Of a stretch of DNA of 64,000 nucleotides, positions 1 through 7,712 are shown in pieces. Made by a program: the position numbers and the translations under genes. The stretch covers positions 3,227,001 to 3,291,000 of the forward strand of contig NZ_CP021030.1 in assembly GCF_002117485.1 (NCBI RefSeq), written 5' to 3'. Source of the DNA: Rhizobium sp. NXC14 (GTDB taxonomy: Bacteria > Pseudomonadota > Alphaproteobacteria > Rhizobiales > Rhizobiaceae). Under the pieces are notes generated by a model, which was not told the origin of the DNA, ran no database searches, and saw only the letters and a program-made list of their open reading frames with translations. Position 1 is the stretch's first letter. Each line of letters opens with the position of its first letter.

Positions 1-212
1 TCGGCTCCATGCTGAAGAACCTGACGTTCTCCCTCGACATGGAGAACCAGATCATGGGTAAGATCCTCGATGACGGCAAGGAGCCGGAAGCTGCGGCTAC
101 CGAATGGCTGAAGGCCAACCCGTCGGCGCTCGAGCCCTGGCTCGCCGGCGTCAAGACCCGCGACGGCAAGGGCGACGCGTTGGCGGCCGCCAAGACCAGC
201 CTGGGCCTTTGA
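1..212 (+). CDS. choX: Choline ABC transporter substrate-binding protein, C-terminal fragment
   Basis: This is the last ~69 codons of a gene that begins before the window (reading frame from base 3). Composition and charge fit the C-terminal lobe of a glycine betaine/choline-type periplasmic binding protein (OpuAC family). The identification rests mainly on the two genes that follow, a permease and a CBS-containing ATPase in the order of the rhizobial choXWV operon. In that system the periplasmic protein captures choline and delivers it to ChoW. A strong hairpin separates it from choW, which is usual where the binding protein must be made in excess. The ligand cannot be judged from this fragment alone. 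Confidence 0.75.
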   Translation, partial: GSMLKNLTFSLDMENQIMGKILDDGKEPEAAATEWLKANPSALEPWLAGVKTRDGKGDALAAAKTSLGL

Positions 213-219
213 TCACATG

Positions 220-250
220 AACGGGGCGGCTCGCCGCCCCGTTTCATTTT
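220..250 (+). terminator. Hairpin between choX and choW
   Basis: A 10-bp GC-rich perfect stem (220-229 paired with 234-243, loop CTCG) is followed by TCATTTTT. It has the form of a rho-independent terminator but sits inside the cho operon. Partial termination or 3'-end protection of choX mRNA is likely, giving more binding protein than permease. Confidence 0.7.
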
Positions 251-286
251 TGTCCGATTGTTAATTTTTTCGGGATAGGCGCGCTC

Positions 287-1132
287 TTGAATTGGATCAC
301 CGACTCTAAGATTCCCATCGGCCCATTGGCCAAATCCTTCGTGGACTGGCTGACCTCGAATGGCGAATGGTTCTTCAACCAGCTTGCCTTTCTGCTGTCG
401 CACGTCATCGACGGCCTGCTCTTCGTGTTGCAAAAGCCGCATCCGCTGATCGTCATTGCGGTCATTTCCGCCCTCGCTTTTTGGCTGCGGCGGTCGATCG
501 CGATTACGCTCTTCACCTGTGTTGGGCTGCTGCTCATCATGAATCAAGGATACTGGAAGGAGACTACGGAGACGCTCGCGCTTGTGCTCGCCTCCACCTT
601 CGTCAGCATGGTGATCGGTATTCCACTGGGTATCGCGGCCGCCCGCCGCGCCTGGGTCTATGCAGCCATGCGCCCGGTCCTCGATTTGATGCAGACCATT
701 CCGACATTCGTCTACCTGATCCCGGCGCTGATCCTGTTCGGCCTCGGAATGGTTCCGGGCTTGATCGCGACTGTCATCTTTGCGATCCCCGCTCCCATCC
801 GATTGACGCGTCTCGGTATCATCTCGACGCCACCTTCCCTCGTCGAAGCCGCGGTCGCCTTCGGCGCGCGGCCGATGCAGGTGCTGCGCAAGGTCGAGCT
901 TCCCTTCGCCGCGCCGCAGATTATGGCGGGTCTCACCCAGACCATCATGCTGTCGCTGTCGATGGTGGTCATCGCCGCACTCGTCGGCGCCGATGGTCTC
1001 GGCGTGCCCGTCGTGCGTGCGCTGAACACTGTCAATGTCGCAAAAGGCTTCGAAGCCGGTCTCTGTATCGTCATCCTGGCGATCATTCTCGACCGCATGT
1101 TCCGCACGGCGGGTGAAGGAGAGGGCGCATGA
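287..1132 (+). CDS. choW: Choline ABC transporter permease ChoW
   Basis: Inner-membrane permease of 281 aa from the BPD_transp_1 (ProW/OpuAB-like) family. A soluble N-terminal stretch is followed by several hydrophobic helices from about residue 50. The cytoplasmic EAA-type loop that contacts the ATPase is visible near residue 187 (EAAVAFGA). The only start upstream of the conserved part is TTG at 287, which begins MNWITDSK; there is no in-frame ATG that would keep this segment. The stop codon overlaps the choV start (ATGA), so the two are translationally coupled. Together with ChoX and ChoV it should import choline, the precursor of the osmoprotectant glycine betaine and of phosphatidylcholine. 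Confidence 0.88.
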   Translation: MNWITDSKIPIGPLAKSFVDWLTSNGEWFFNQLAFLLSHVIDGLLFVLQKPHPLIVIAVISALAFWLRRSIAITLFTCVGLLLIMNQGYWKETTETLALVLASTFVSMVIGIPLGIAAARRAWVYAAMRPVLDLMQTIPTFVYLIPALILFGLGMVPGLIATVIFAIPAPIRLTRLGIISTPPSLVEAAVAFGARPMQVLRKVELPFAAPQIMAGLTQTIMLSLSMVVIAALVGADGLGVPVVRALNTVNVAKGFEAGLCIVILAIILDRMFRTAGEGEGA

Positions 1133-2181
1133 CCGCGGTAAGCTTCAAGGATGTCAGCATTATCTTCGGCGATCGGCCGGAAGCCGCCCTTGCCATGGCC
1201 GACCAGGGCAAAACGCGCGACGAGATCGGCGCCGCGACCGGCCTGGTGCTGGGCGTCGCCAATGCCTCGCTGACGATCGAGGAAGGCGAGATCCTCGTGC
1301 TGATGGGCCTTTCCGGTTCGGGCAAGTCGACTTTGCTGCGCGCCGTCAACGGGCTCGCTCCCGTGGTGCGCGGCGACGTCGCGGTCTCCACGACCACCGG
1401 CCTCGTCAACCCTTACAAATGCAATGCCAAGGCGCTGCGCGAACTGCGCACCCACACCGTCTCCATGGTGTTCCAGCAGTTCGCCCTCCTGCCCTGGCGC
1501 ACCGTCGCCGAAAATGTCGGCTTCGGTCTCGAACTCGCCGGCATGCCGGAGGCCGAACGCAAGGCCCGCGTCGGCGAGCAGCTCGAACTCGTCAACCTGA
1601 CGAAATGGGCGAACCGTAAGGTCAACGAGCTGTCAGGCGGCATGCAGCAGCGTGTCGGCCTTGCCCGAGCCTTTGCCACCGGCGCCCCTATCCTGCTCAT
1701 GGATGAGCCCTTCTCTGCGCTCGACCCGCTGATCCGCACCCGCCTCCAGGACGAACTCCTGGAGTTCCAGCGGCGGCTGAAGAAGACCATTCTCTTCGTC
1801 AGCCACGATCTCGACGAGGCCTTCCGCATAGGCAACCGCATCGCCATCATGGAGGGCGGTCGGATCATTCAGTGCGGAACGCCGCACGACATCGTCAAGA
1901 ACCCCGCGGACCAGTATGTCGCCGACTTCGTGCAAAACCTCAACCCCATCAACATGCTGACGGCCGCCGACGTTATGCAGCCCGGCCTCGGCCAGACCGC
2001 TGCCGGTATGAGCGTCAGCGCCACGGCCCGCGCCGCGACCCCGCTCGTCGATGTCCTCGACGTACTCGCCCGCCAGCCGGGCAGCATCGGCATCGTGGAA
2101 AACGGCACCGTCATCGGCACCATCACCGCCCAGGATATCGTCGCCGGCCTCACGCGCCATCGCCGCAAGGAGGACGCTTGA
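1129..2181 (+). CDS. choV: Choline ABC transporter ATP-binding protein ChoV
   Basis: ATPase of 350 aa from the glycine betaine/choline (ProV) class. The Walker A motif GLSGSGKS lies at about residue 60, the signature LSGGMQQR near 165 and Walker B LLMDEPFSALD near 190. About 85 residues after the nucleotide-binding domain form a CBS-like regulatory tail, as is usual for ProV/OpuAA proteins where it senses ionic strength. It starts within the choW stop codon. It powers choline uptake at the inner membrane. Assignment to choline rather than proline or betaine rests on synteny and size match to the Sinorhizobium choXWV genes. Confidence 0.88.
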   Translation: MTAVSFKDVSIIFGDRPEAALAMADQGKTRDEIGAATGLVLGVANASLTIEEGEILVLMGLSGSGKSTLLRAVNGLAPVVRGDVAVSTTTGLVNPYKCNAKALRELRTHTVSMVFQQFALLPWRTVAENVGFGLELAGMPEAERKARVGEQLELVNLTKWANRKVNELSGGMQQRVGLARAFATGAPILLMDEPFSALDPLIRTRLQDELLEFQRRLKKTILFVSHDLDEAFRIGNRIAIMEGGRIIQCGTPHDIVKNPADQYVADFVQNLNPINMLTAADVMQPGLGQTAAGMSVSATARAATPLVDVLDVLARQPGSIGIVENGTVIGTITAQDIVAGLTRHRRKEDA

Positions 2182-2190
2182 TGTTTTCGA

Positions 2191-2211
2191 TCCGCTTTGC
2201 CACAAAGCGGA
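2191..2211 (+). promoter_or_regulatory. Perfect inverted repeat immediately before the hugZ-like start
   Basis: Nine bases (TCCGCTTTG) are perfectly repeated in inverted orientation around a 3-base spacer and end one base before the ATG at 2213. As RNA the hairpin would occupy the ribosome-binding region of the next gene. It could restrict translation or act as a protein-binding operator. There is no U tract, so it is not a classical terminator. Confidence 0.5.
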
Positions 2212-2212
2212 C

Positions 2213-2962
2213 ATGAAAGATCAGCCCTCGCCCTTACGCGAAACCGACGACGAGGCCCGTAGGCTCGCCCGCGTGCTGCTGCGCTCCGCACGGCACGCGG
2301 CAATTGCCGTTCTCGATCCCGACACTGGTTTTCCCTTTGCCAGCCGTGTCCTTCTCGCTACCGATGTCGACGGCGCGCCCGTTATCCTCGTTTCGAAGCT
2401 TTCGGCTCACACGAAAGCGCTAGTACGAGACCCGCGCGCCTCGTTGCTGACCGGTGAGCCGGGCAAGGGCGATCCGCTTGCCCATAGCCGGCTGACGACC
2501 CAATGCACGGCGGAGCCGATTGAGCATGGTCATCGGTTCCACGAGCGCATTCGCACGCGTTTTCTCGATCGCCATCCCAAGGCAAATCTCTATATCGATT
2601 TCCCCGATTTTCTCTTCTTCCGTCTCAAACCGGAGCAGGCGAGCCTCAACGCCGGCTTCGGCCGCGCCTACCATCTCGACGGCGGGGATCTCATCATCCA
2701 ATCGCCGGCAATCGAAGAGATTGCCGCCAAAGCGGCCGAAACAGTGCGAGATTTAGTAGAGCGCCATCCCGATGTGGCGGAAACCCTTGCAGCGCGCTTA
2801 AAAGCCCCGAAATCGGCTTCTTGGCGCATCTGCGGCATCGATCCGGCGGGCTTTGAAATCATTTCCGGCGACTTTTTGCTGCGATACGAATTCGAAACGC
2901 CCGCTGTGGATTCCGATCACATTTGTTCAAACATATCTAAAATAGCATACTCGATACCTTAA
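2213..2962 (+). CDS. HugZ-family haem utilisation / pyridoxamine-5'-phosphate-oxidase-like protein
   Basis: Cytoplasmic protein of 249 aa with an N-terminal split-barrel FMN-binding-like domain (about 15-150) and a C-terminal domain of the type found in HugZ/HutZ haem-degrading proteins (DUF2470-like, about 165-245). HugZ proteins bind haem and help release iron. Several rhizobial relatives are annotated only as pyridoxamine 5'-phosphate oxidase-related. The ATG at 2213 is chosen because upstream in-frame codons overlap choV. The gene follows choV by 31 bp and could be co-transcribed, though an inverted repeat covers its start. No Fe-responsive box was identified. Activity on haem is inferred from family only. 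Confidence 0.7.
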   Translation: MKDQPSPLRETDDEARRLARVLLRSARHAAIAVLDPDTGFPFASRVLLATDVDGAPVILVSKLSAHTKALVRDPRASLLTGEPGKGDPLAHSRLTTQCTAEPIEHGHRFHERIRTRFLDRHPKANLYIDFPDFLFFRLKPEQASLNAGFGRAYHLDGGDLIIQSPAIEEIAAKAAETVRDLVERHPDVAETLAARLKAPKSASWRICGIDPAGFEIISGDFLLRYEFETPAVDSDHICSNISKIAYSIP

Positions 2963-3069
2963 TTTTAGGTATATACAATCTTCGAGCCCAGTTGCTAATT
3001 TTGCCGCGGGCTCCGGCAGACAGCCCTTACCAGATAGATGACGTACGTTTCGCATTAGGAAGATAAGAA
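2926..3069 (+). promoter_or_regulatory. Three candidate NolR boxes upstream of nolR
   Basis: The published NolR target pattern, as I recall it, is (A/T)TTAG-N9-A(T/A). It occurs at 2964-2979 on the plus strand (TTTAG, N9, AT), at 3054-3069 on the plus strand (ATTAG, N9, AA, overlapping the Shine-Dalgarno region) and at 2926-2941 on the minus strand (TTTAG, N9, AA, within the end of the preceding gene). NolR is known to repress its own gene in Sinorhizobium. Three matches within 150 bp fit autoregulation, although the region is AT-rich and the pattern is short. Confidence 0.5.
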
Positions 3070-3070
3070 T

Positions 3071-3388
3071 ATGGAAACCCCTGATTTGGCTGACCACACG
3101 AATGTGGCGGCAGCACTATTGTCAGCCATGGCCAACCCCAAAAGATTGCTGATCCTGTGCAGCCTGGTGAAGGGCGAAGTCGCCGTCGGCGTACTTGCCA
3201 CACAAGTCGGCCTCAGCCAGTCGGCGCTTTCACAGCACCTTTCGAAACTGCGCGCGCAGAAGCTTGTCAAGACCCGCCGCGACGCCCAGACCATCTACTA
3301 TTCGAGCACATCCGAGCCTGTCATGAAGATCCTGGCGACGCTCGAAGATATCTACCTCGTTCCGAGCCGAAATAGATCCGCAGCCTGA
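3071..3388 (+). CDS. nolR: ArsR-family transcriptional regulator, NolR homologue
   Basis: Winged-helix regulator of 105 aa. The segment SAMANPKRLLIL, the recognition helix LSQSALSQHLSKLRAQ and the wing TRRDAQTIYYSS match S. meliloti NolR very closely from memory. NolR is a dimeric repressor of nodulation genes and of many growth and surface functions. It lacks the metal-binding cysteine motif of ArsR/SmtB sensors. The S. meliloti protein is a little longer at both ends (about 120 aa). A good Shine-Dalgarno (AGGAAGATAAG) precedes the ATG. The gene is monocistronic: NolR-like boxes lie upstream and a strong terminator downstream. Which genes it controls here cannot be seen. Confidence 0.85.
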   Translation: METPDLADHTNVAAALLSAMANPKRLLILCSLVKGEVAVGVLATQVGLSQSALSQHLSKLRAQKLVKTRRDAQTIYYSSTSEPVMKILATLEDIYLVPSRNRSAA

Positions 3389-3482
3389 TGATAGCGCTGA
3401 CATAACAGTGCACCGGTGCCGCGCCGCATGGGAATACCCTGGGAGCATCGGCAACGTATTTCAGCACCTAAACCTTAAAGAC

Positions 3483-3519
3483 ACGACCGGCAAATCACGC
3501 GATTTGCCGGTCGTTTTTT
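3483..3519 (+). terminator. Rho-independent terminator after nolR
   Basis: A 14-bp perfect stem (3483-3496 with 3501-3514, loop ACGC) is followed by a run of six T residues. It lies about 95 bp after the nolR stop and closes that transcription unit. Confidence 0.9.
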
Positions 3520-3723
3520 CGGATTCTGTGTGACCTTCGTCTGATGCCTGACATCAGCCCAACCCGCGACTTCTTGCCGGCGACGCAACTTCGGATGCTG
3601 ACAGAAGGAAGCGTTGGGACTTTTCTCGTTGACGCGTTGGGAAGCGCTGATAATTTGACCGGGCAGTAAAAATTCGGACGACAAACCCCTCGGGAACGGG
3701 CCGCCAACGGCCAGGAGAACAGC

Positions 3724-5049
3724 ATGTCCAACCGCCTCAATGCACCGAATGATCTTCGTGCCTTCTGGATGCCCTTTACGGCCAATCGCCAGTTCAAGAA
3801 GGAGCCGCGGTTATTCGTGGGCGCCAAGGACATGTATTATACCACCCATGACGGTCGTCAGGTGTTGGACGGCACGGCTGGCCTCTGGTGCGTCAACGCC
3901 GGCCACTGCCGCCCGAAGATCACCGAAGCGATCCGCCAGCAGGCGGGCGAACTCGATTACGCGCCGGCTTTCCAGCTCGGCCATCCCAAGGCGTTCGAAC
4001 TGGCGAACCGCCTGGTCGATATCGCTCCGGAAGGCATGAACCACGTCCTCTACACCAATTCCGGTTCCGAATCCGTCGAGACTGCCCTCAAAGTCGCGCT
4101 TGCCTATCACCGCGTGAAGGGTAACGGTTCTCGTTTCCGCCTGATCGGCCGCGAGCGCGGCTATCACGGCGTCAATTTCGGCGGCATCTCCGTCGGCGGC
4201 ATCGTCGCCAACCGAAAGATGTTCGGCACGCTCCTGACCGGTGTCGATCACATGCCGCACACCCACCAGCCCGGCAAGAACAACTTCACCCGCGGCGAAC
4301 CTGAGCATGGCGGCGACATCGCCACCGAACTCGAGCGCATCGTCACGCTGCATGATGCCTCCACCATCGCCGCCGTCATTGTCGAGCCGGTGGCCGGCTC
4401 CACGGGCGTCCTGATTCCGCCGAAGGGCTACCTGCAGAAGCTGCGCGAAATCTGCACCAAACACGGCATCCTTCTGATCTTCGACGAAGTCATCACCGGC
4501 TTCGGCCGTCTCGGCGCCCCCTTCGCCGCGGAATATTACGACGTCAAGCCCGACATGATCACCACCGCCAAGGGGCTGACCAACGGCGTCATTCCGATGG
4601 GCGCCGTCTTCGTCACCTCCGAGATCCATGACGCCTTCATGAACGGCCCGGAGCACATGATTGAGTTCTTCCACGGCTATACCTATTCCGGGAACCCGAT
4701 CGCTTCCGCCGCAGCCCTCGCCACGCTCGACACCTACAAGGAAGAAGGTCTGCTCACCCGCGCGGCTGAGCTTTCCGATTATTGGGCCGATGCGCTGCAT
4801 TCGCTCAGGGACTGCCCCAACGTCATCGACATCAGGAACACCGGCCTGATCGGCGCAATCGAACTTGACCCGATCGCCGGCGAGCCGACGAAGCGCGCCT
4901 TCACCGCCTTCCTGAAGGCCTATGAGAGCGGGCTTCTGATCCGCACCACCGGTGACATCATCGCGCTCTCACCACCGCTGATCATCGAGAAGCAGCATAT
5001 CGACGAGCTCTTCGGCAAGCTGAGGACCATCCTTCAGAACAACATCTGA
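3724..5049 (+). CDS. Omega-amino acid:pyruvate aminotransferase (class III, PLP)
   Basis: Enzyme of 441 aa from the class III aminotransferases, closest in appearance to beta-alanine/omega-amino acid:pyruvate transaminases (AptA/Bta type, usual length 440-450). Cofactor motifs are present: NSGSESVETALK binding the phosphate, DEVITGFGR with the PLP-contacting Asp near residue 254, and the Schiff-base lysine near residue 283 in TTAKGLTNG. It should move the amino group of beta-alanine or similar omega-amines to pyruvate. The start follows AGGAGAACAGC. It is a single-gene unit between the nolR terminator and its own terminator. The exact amine donor is not predictable from sequence alone. Confidence 0.85.
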   Translation: MSNRLNAPNDLRAFWMPFTANRQFKKEPRLFVGAKDMYYTTHDGRQVLDGTAGLWCVNAGHCRPKITEAIRQQAGELDYAPAFQLGHPKAFELANRLVDIAPEGMNHVLYTNSGSESVETALKVALAYHRVKGNGSRFRLIGRERGYHGVNFGGISVGGIVANRKMFGTLLTGVDHMPHTHQPGKNNFTRGEPEHGGDIATELERIVTLHDASTIAAVIVEPVAGSTGVLIPPKGYLQKLREICTKHGILLIFDEVITGFGRLGAPFAAEYYDVKPDMITTAKGLTNGVIPMGAVFVTSEIHDAFMNGPEHMIEFFHGYTYSGNPIASAAALATLDTYKEEGLLTRAAELSDYWADALHSLRDCPNVIDIRNTGLIGAIELDPIAGEPTKRAFTAFLKAYESGLLIRTTGDIIALSPPLIIEKQHIDELFGKLRTILQNNI

Positions 5050-5072
5050 AGAGGCTCACGAAGGTCGGTGCC

Positions 5073-5109
5073 AAAGACCCGCGATGGGCAATGTTCTCGC
5101 GGGTCTTTT
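5073..5109 (+). terminator. Terminator between convergent genes
   Basis: A 12-bp stem (5073-5084 with 5097-5108) ends in a T run and is preceded by an A run, so it may serve both the aminotransferase gene and the opposing HD-GYP gene. Confidence 0.85.
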
Positions 5110-5127
5110 CGTCTGAAAATGCAGACC

Positions 5128-6042
5128 TCAGCTCACAGAGGCGACGGAGAGGCAGAGGGCGAACTTTTTCAGGAGCTGACGATCGAAATGCCCCTCGGCA
5201 CCGAACATCCATTTCAGTGCCTGGCTGGCACTCCAAGGCGCCTTGTATGGCCGCACAGAGGTAATGGCGTCATAAACATCGCAGATCGTGGCCATCCGCG
5301 CGTGGAGGCTCACCTCGCTGGCGGGCAAGCTGCGCGGATAGCCCTTGCCGTCGACGCGTTCGTGATGATTGAGGCAAACGTCGAGAACGATGTCCGACAT
5401 GCCCTCCTGCCGCGACAGGATCGCGTGCCCCTTCTCCGGATGGCCCCGAAGCAAGCCGATCTCATCCTTTTCCAGGGGCCCTGCCTTGTTCAGCACCTCA
5501 ATTGGAACTTCAAGCTTACCGACATCGTGCAGCAAACCCGCAGTGCCGAGCATCTGAATCGTATGCTCGTCGAGTGCGAGATGGCGGCCGAAAAGGATCA
5601 TCAGCGCGCTCACCGAAATGGAATGCAGGAAGGTTATCTCGTCCTTTGATTTCAGGCGGGTGACGCTCAGGAACACCGCAGGGTTCTCGTCCATCGACTT
5701 GGAGACGGACGAGATCACCGGCGCCACATGATCTATGCTGACTCCATCGCCGTTCCGCAGCTTTGCGAAAGCCTGTTCCAACAACGGCATGGATCTCTGG
5801 ACGGTGTCGCGCGCGGCCTGAATGTCGATCTCGACGTCACGGCCCGGCAGGCCGTTGGTATCGAGCCCCTTGCTGGTATTGATGACGACGCCGGCAGTGC
5901 CGCATTTACGAATTTTTGCAGCATCAACTTCGCGTCGCAGGGAAAATCTGCGCCTGGACAAAAATGGATCCTGCCACAGGCCCTCGACAACCTCCACAAA
6001 CATTCCGATACACACCTGATCGGCGTCGATACGCTTGAGCAT
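5128..6042 (-). CDS. HD-GYP domain protein (probable cyclic-di-GMP phosphodiesterase), shortened C-terminus
   Basis: Protein of 304 aa with an N-terminal DUF3391-like region (1-125) and an HD-GYP domain (from about 130). Visible motifs are HD at 172-173 in LLHDVGK, GHPEKG near 200, HHE at 226-228, DGKGYP at 231-236 and CDVYDAIT near 254. HD-GYP enzymes hydrolyse cyclic-di-GMP to pGpG or GMP and influence motility and biofilm. The chain ends about ten residues after FDRQLLKKF, where most relatives continue for 50-100 residues (typically a YPVGSLVRL-like segment). This copy therefore looks C-terminally truncated, although the metal ligands remain. No continuation was found in the other frames downstream. 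Confidence 0.8.
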   Translation of the reverse strand: MLKRIDADQVCIGMFVEVVEGLWQDPFLSRRRFSLRREVDAAKIRKCGTAGVVINTSKGLDTNGLPGRDVEIDIQAARDTVQRSMPLLEQAFAKLRNGDGVSIDHVAPVISSVSKSMDENPAVFLSVTRLKSKDEITFLHSISVSALMILFGRHLALDEHTIQMLGTAGLLHDVGKLEVPIEVLNKAGPLEKDEIGLLRGHPEKGHAILSRQEGMSDIVLDVCLNHHERVDGKGYPRSLPASEVSLHARMATICDVYDAITSVRPYKAPWSASQALKWMFGAEGHFDRQLLKKFALCLSVASVS

Positions 6043-6492
6043 CAGATCTCTGTTTCCCGATATTGTACAGTACTCTTTTTCAATGCGGCGGTATTCGGGG
6101 TCTCCTGGATACTACTGCCCTTGGCCAAACTAACGGTTAATAGGAAAGTTAAAGACAACCTTATGGGGGTGATTTTGTCCGGAGGCAGGTCGTGACCATT
6201 CGCCGCCTCGCCTCTGAAAACAATGGAAAATCGAAGGAAGTGATCGGCTTCGACTGAATTCTCGGCCGGATCGGCCGAATTTTCTTTCCATTTTGTTATG
6301 AACTTGCGCAATCTCATCAAAATTTCTAGAAATCTCGCCATGAGCCCTCACCGAGTCAAACATGGCCGGCGGGTTCGCTGATCGCACCGTTACCGGTCGT
6401 CCTTGGCACAGCCTCTGAAGGCTGTTGAATGATCGGGAAAGCCGGCGCGGCACATCATCGCGGGTCGACGACCCCATCCAAGGAGACAGACA
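6043..6492. other. 450-bp divergent intergenic region
   Basis: Non-coding, AT-richer region between the HD-GYP gene (minus) and the binding-protein gene (plus), so it should hold both promoters. Two structures stand out. One is a 7-bp inverted repeat (6262-6268 with 6272-6278) followed by ATTTTCTTT, resembling a small terminator. The other is a 12-bp perfect palindrome at 6322-6333 (ATTTCTAGAAAT) that could be an operator. No convincing coding frame was seen. Confidence 0.4.
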
Positions 6493-7596
6493 ATGACCCT
6501 CAAGACATTGACGGCGACCCTCGTCGCGTCACTCGCCTTTGCGCCCCTTGCTCATGCCGATATCACCATCGGCCTGATCGCGCCCCTGACCGGTCCCGTC
6601 GCCGCCTATGGCGATCAGGTGAAGAACGGCGCTCAGACTGCCGTCGATGAGATCAACAAGAAGGGCGGCATTCTCGGTGAAAAAGTCGTGCTGGAACTGG
6701 CCGACGATGCCGGCGAACCGAAGCAGGGCGTTTCCGCCGCCAACAAGCTTGTCGGCGACGGCATCCGCTTCGTCGTCGGCCCGGTGACATCGGGCGTAGC
6801 GATCCCCGTGTCGGACGTTTTGGCTGAAAACGGCGTGCTGATGGTCACCCCGACCGCGACAGCTCCCGACCTCACCAAGCGCGGCCTCGCCAACGTGCTG
6901 CGCACCTGCGGCCGCGACGATCAGCAGGCCGAAGTCGCCGCCAAATACGTGCTGAAGAATTTCAAGGACAAACGCATTGCCATCGTCAACGACAAGGGCG
7001 CCTACGGCAAGGGTCTTGCCGACGCCTTCAAGGCGACGCTGAATGCCGGCGGCGTCACCGAAGTCGTCAATGACGCAATCACACCAGGCGACAAGGATTT
7101 CAGCGCCCTCACCACCCGCATCAAGGCCGAAAAGGTCGACATCGTCTATTTTGGCGGCTATCACCCGGAAGGCGGCCTGCTCGCCCGCCAGCTGCACGAT
7201 CTCTCCGCCAACGCGATGATCATCGGCGGCGACGGCCTCTCCAATACGGAATTCTGGGCGATCGGAACCGATGCGGCGGGAGGCACGCTGTTCACCAATG
7301 CTTCCGACGCCACAAAGAACCCGGACTCAAAGGCTGCCGCCGAAGCACTTACCGCTAAGAACATTCCGGCCGAGGCGTTTACGCTCAATGCCTACGCCGC
7401 TGTCGAAGTCCTGAAAGCCGGTATCGAAAAGGCCGGCAGCGCTGAGGATGCGGAAGCCGTCGCGGCTGCACTGAAGGGCGGCATGGAGGTTCCGACCGCC
7501 ATCGGCAAGCTCACCTACGGCGAGACCGGCGACCTGACCTCGCAGAGCTTCTCGCTCTATAAGTGGGAAGGCGGGAAGATAGTCGCTGCGGAATAA
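6493..7596 (+). CDS. Branched-chain amino acid-type periplasmic binding protein (LivK/BraC family), orphan
   Basis: Periplasmic protein of 367 aa with a clear signal peptide (about 1-22, cleavage after AHA) and a Peripla_BP_6 fold beginning [18 protein letters not shown]. It binds aliphatic amino acids outside the cell membrane for a Liv/Bra-type ABC transporter. No permease or ATPase genes are adjacent, so it must use a transporter encoded elsewhere. R. leguminosarum has such an orphan, BraC3, which feeds the Bra system with Leu, Ile, Val or Ala. This gene may be its orthologue, but I cannot confirm that without alignment. A good SD (AAGGAGACAGACA) precedes the ATG, and a terminator follows within 25 bp. 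Confidence 0.82.
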   Translation: MTLKTLTATLVASLAFAPLAHADITIGLIAPLTGPVAAYGDQVKNGAQTAVDEINKKGGILGEKVVLELADDAGEPKQGVSAANKLVGDGIRFVVGPVTSGVAIPVSDVLAENGVLMVTPTATAPDLTKRGLANVLRTCGRDDQQAEVAAKYVLKNFKDKRIAIVNDKGAYGKGLADAFKATLNAGGVTEVVNDAITPGDKDFSALTTRIKAEKVDIVYFGGYHPEGGLLARQLHDLSANAMIIGGDGLSNTEFWAIGTDAAGGTLFTNASDATKNPDSKAAAEALTAKNIPAEAFTLNAYAAVEVLKAGIEKAGSAEDAEAVAAALKGGMEVPTAIGKLTYGETGDLTSQSFSLYKWEGGKIVAAE

Positions 7597-7616
7597 TCCC
7601 GGATTTGCAGATTGCG

Positions 7617-7646
7617 ACCGGGCGCTATAAGCGCCCGGTTTCGTTT
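7617..7646 (+). terminator. Terminator after the binding-protein gene
   Basis: A 9-bp perfect GC-rich stem (7617-7625 with 7631-7639) with loop TATAA is followed by TTTCGTTT, 20 bp after the stop codon. Confidence 0.85.
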
Positions 7647-7712
7647 GTGGCATCGCATGTCGCAGCAGATCGGTTATAAGTTCCGGAATCGGTTTGCAAT
7701 GTGAGCGGTGCC

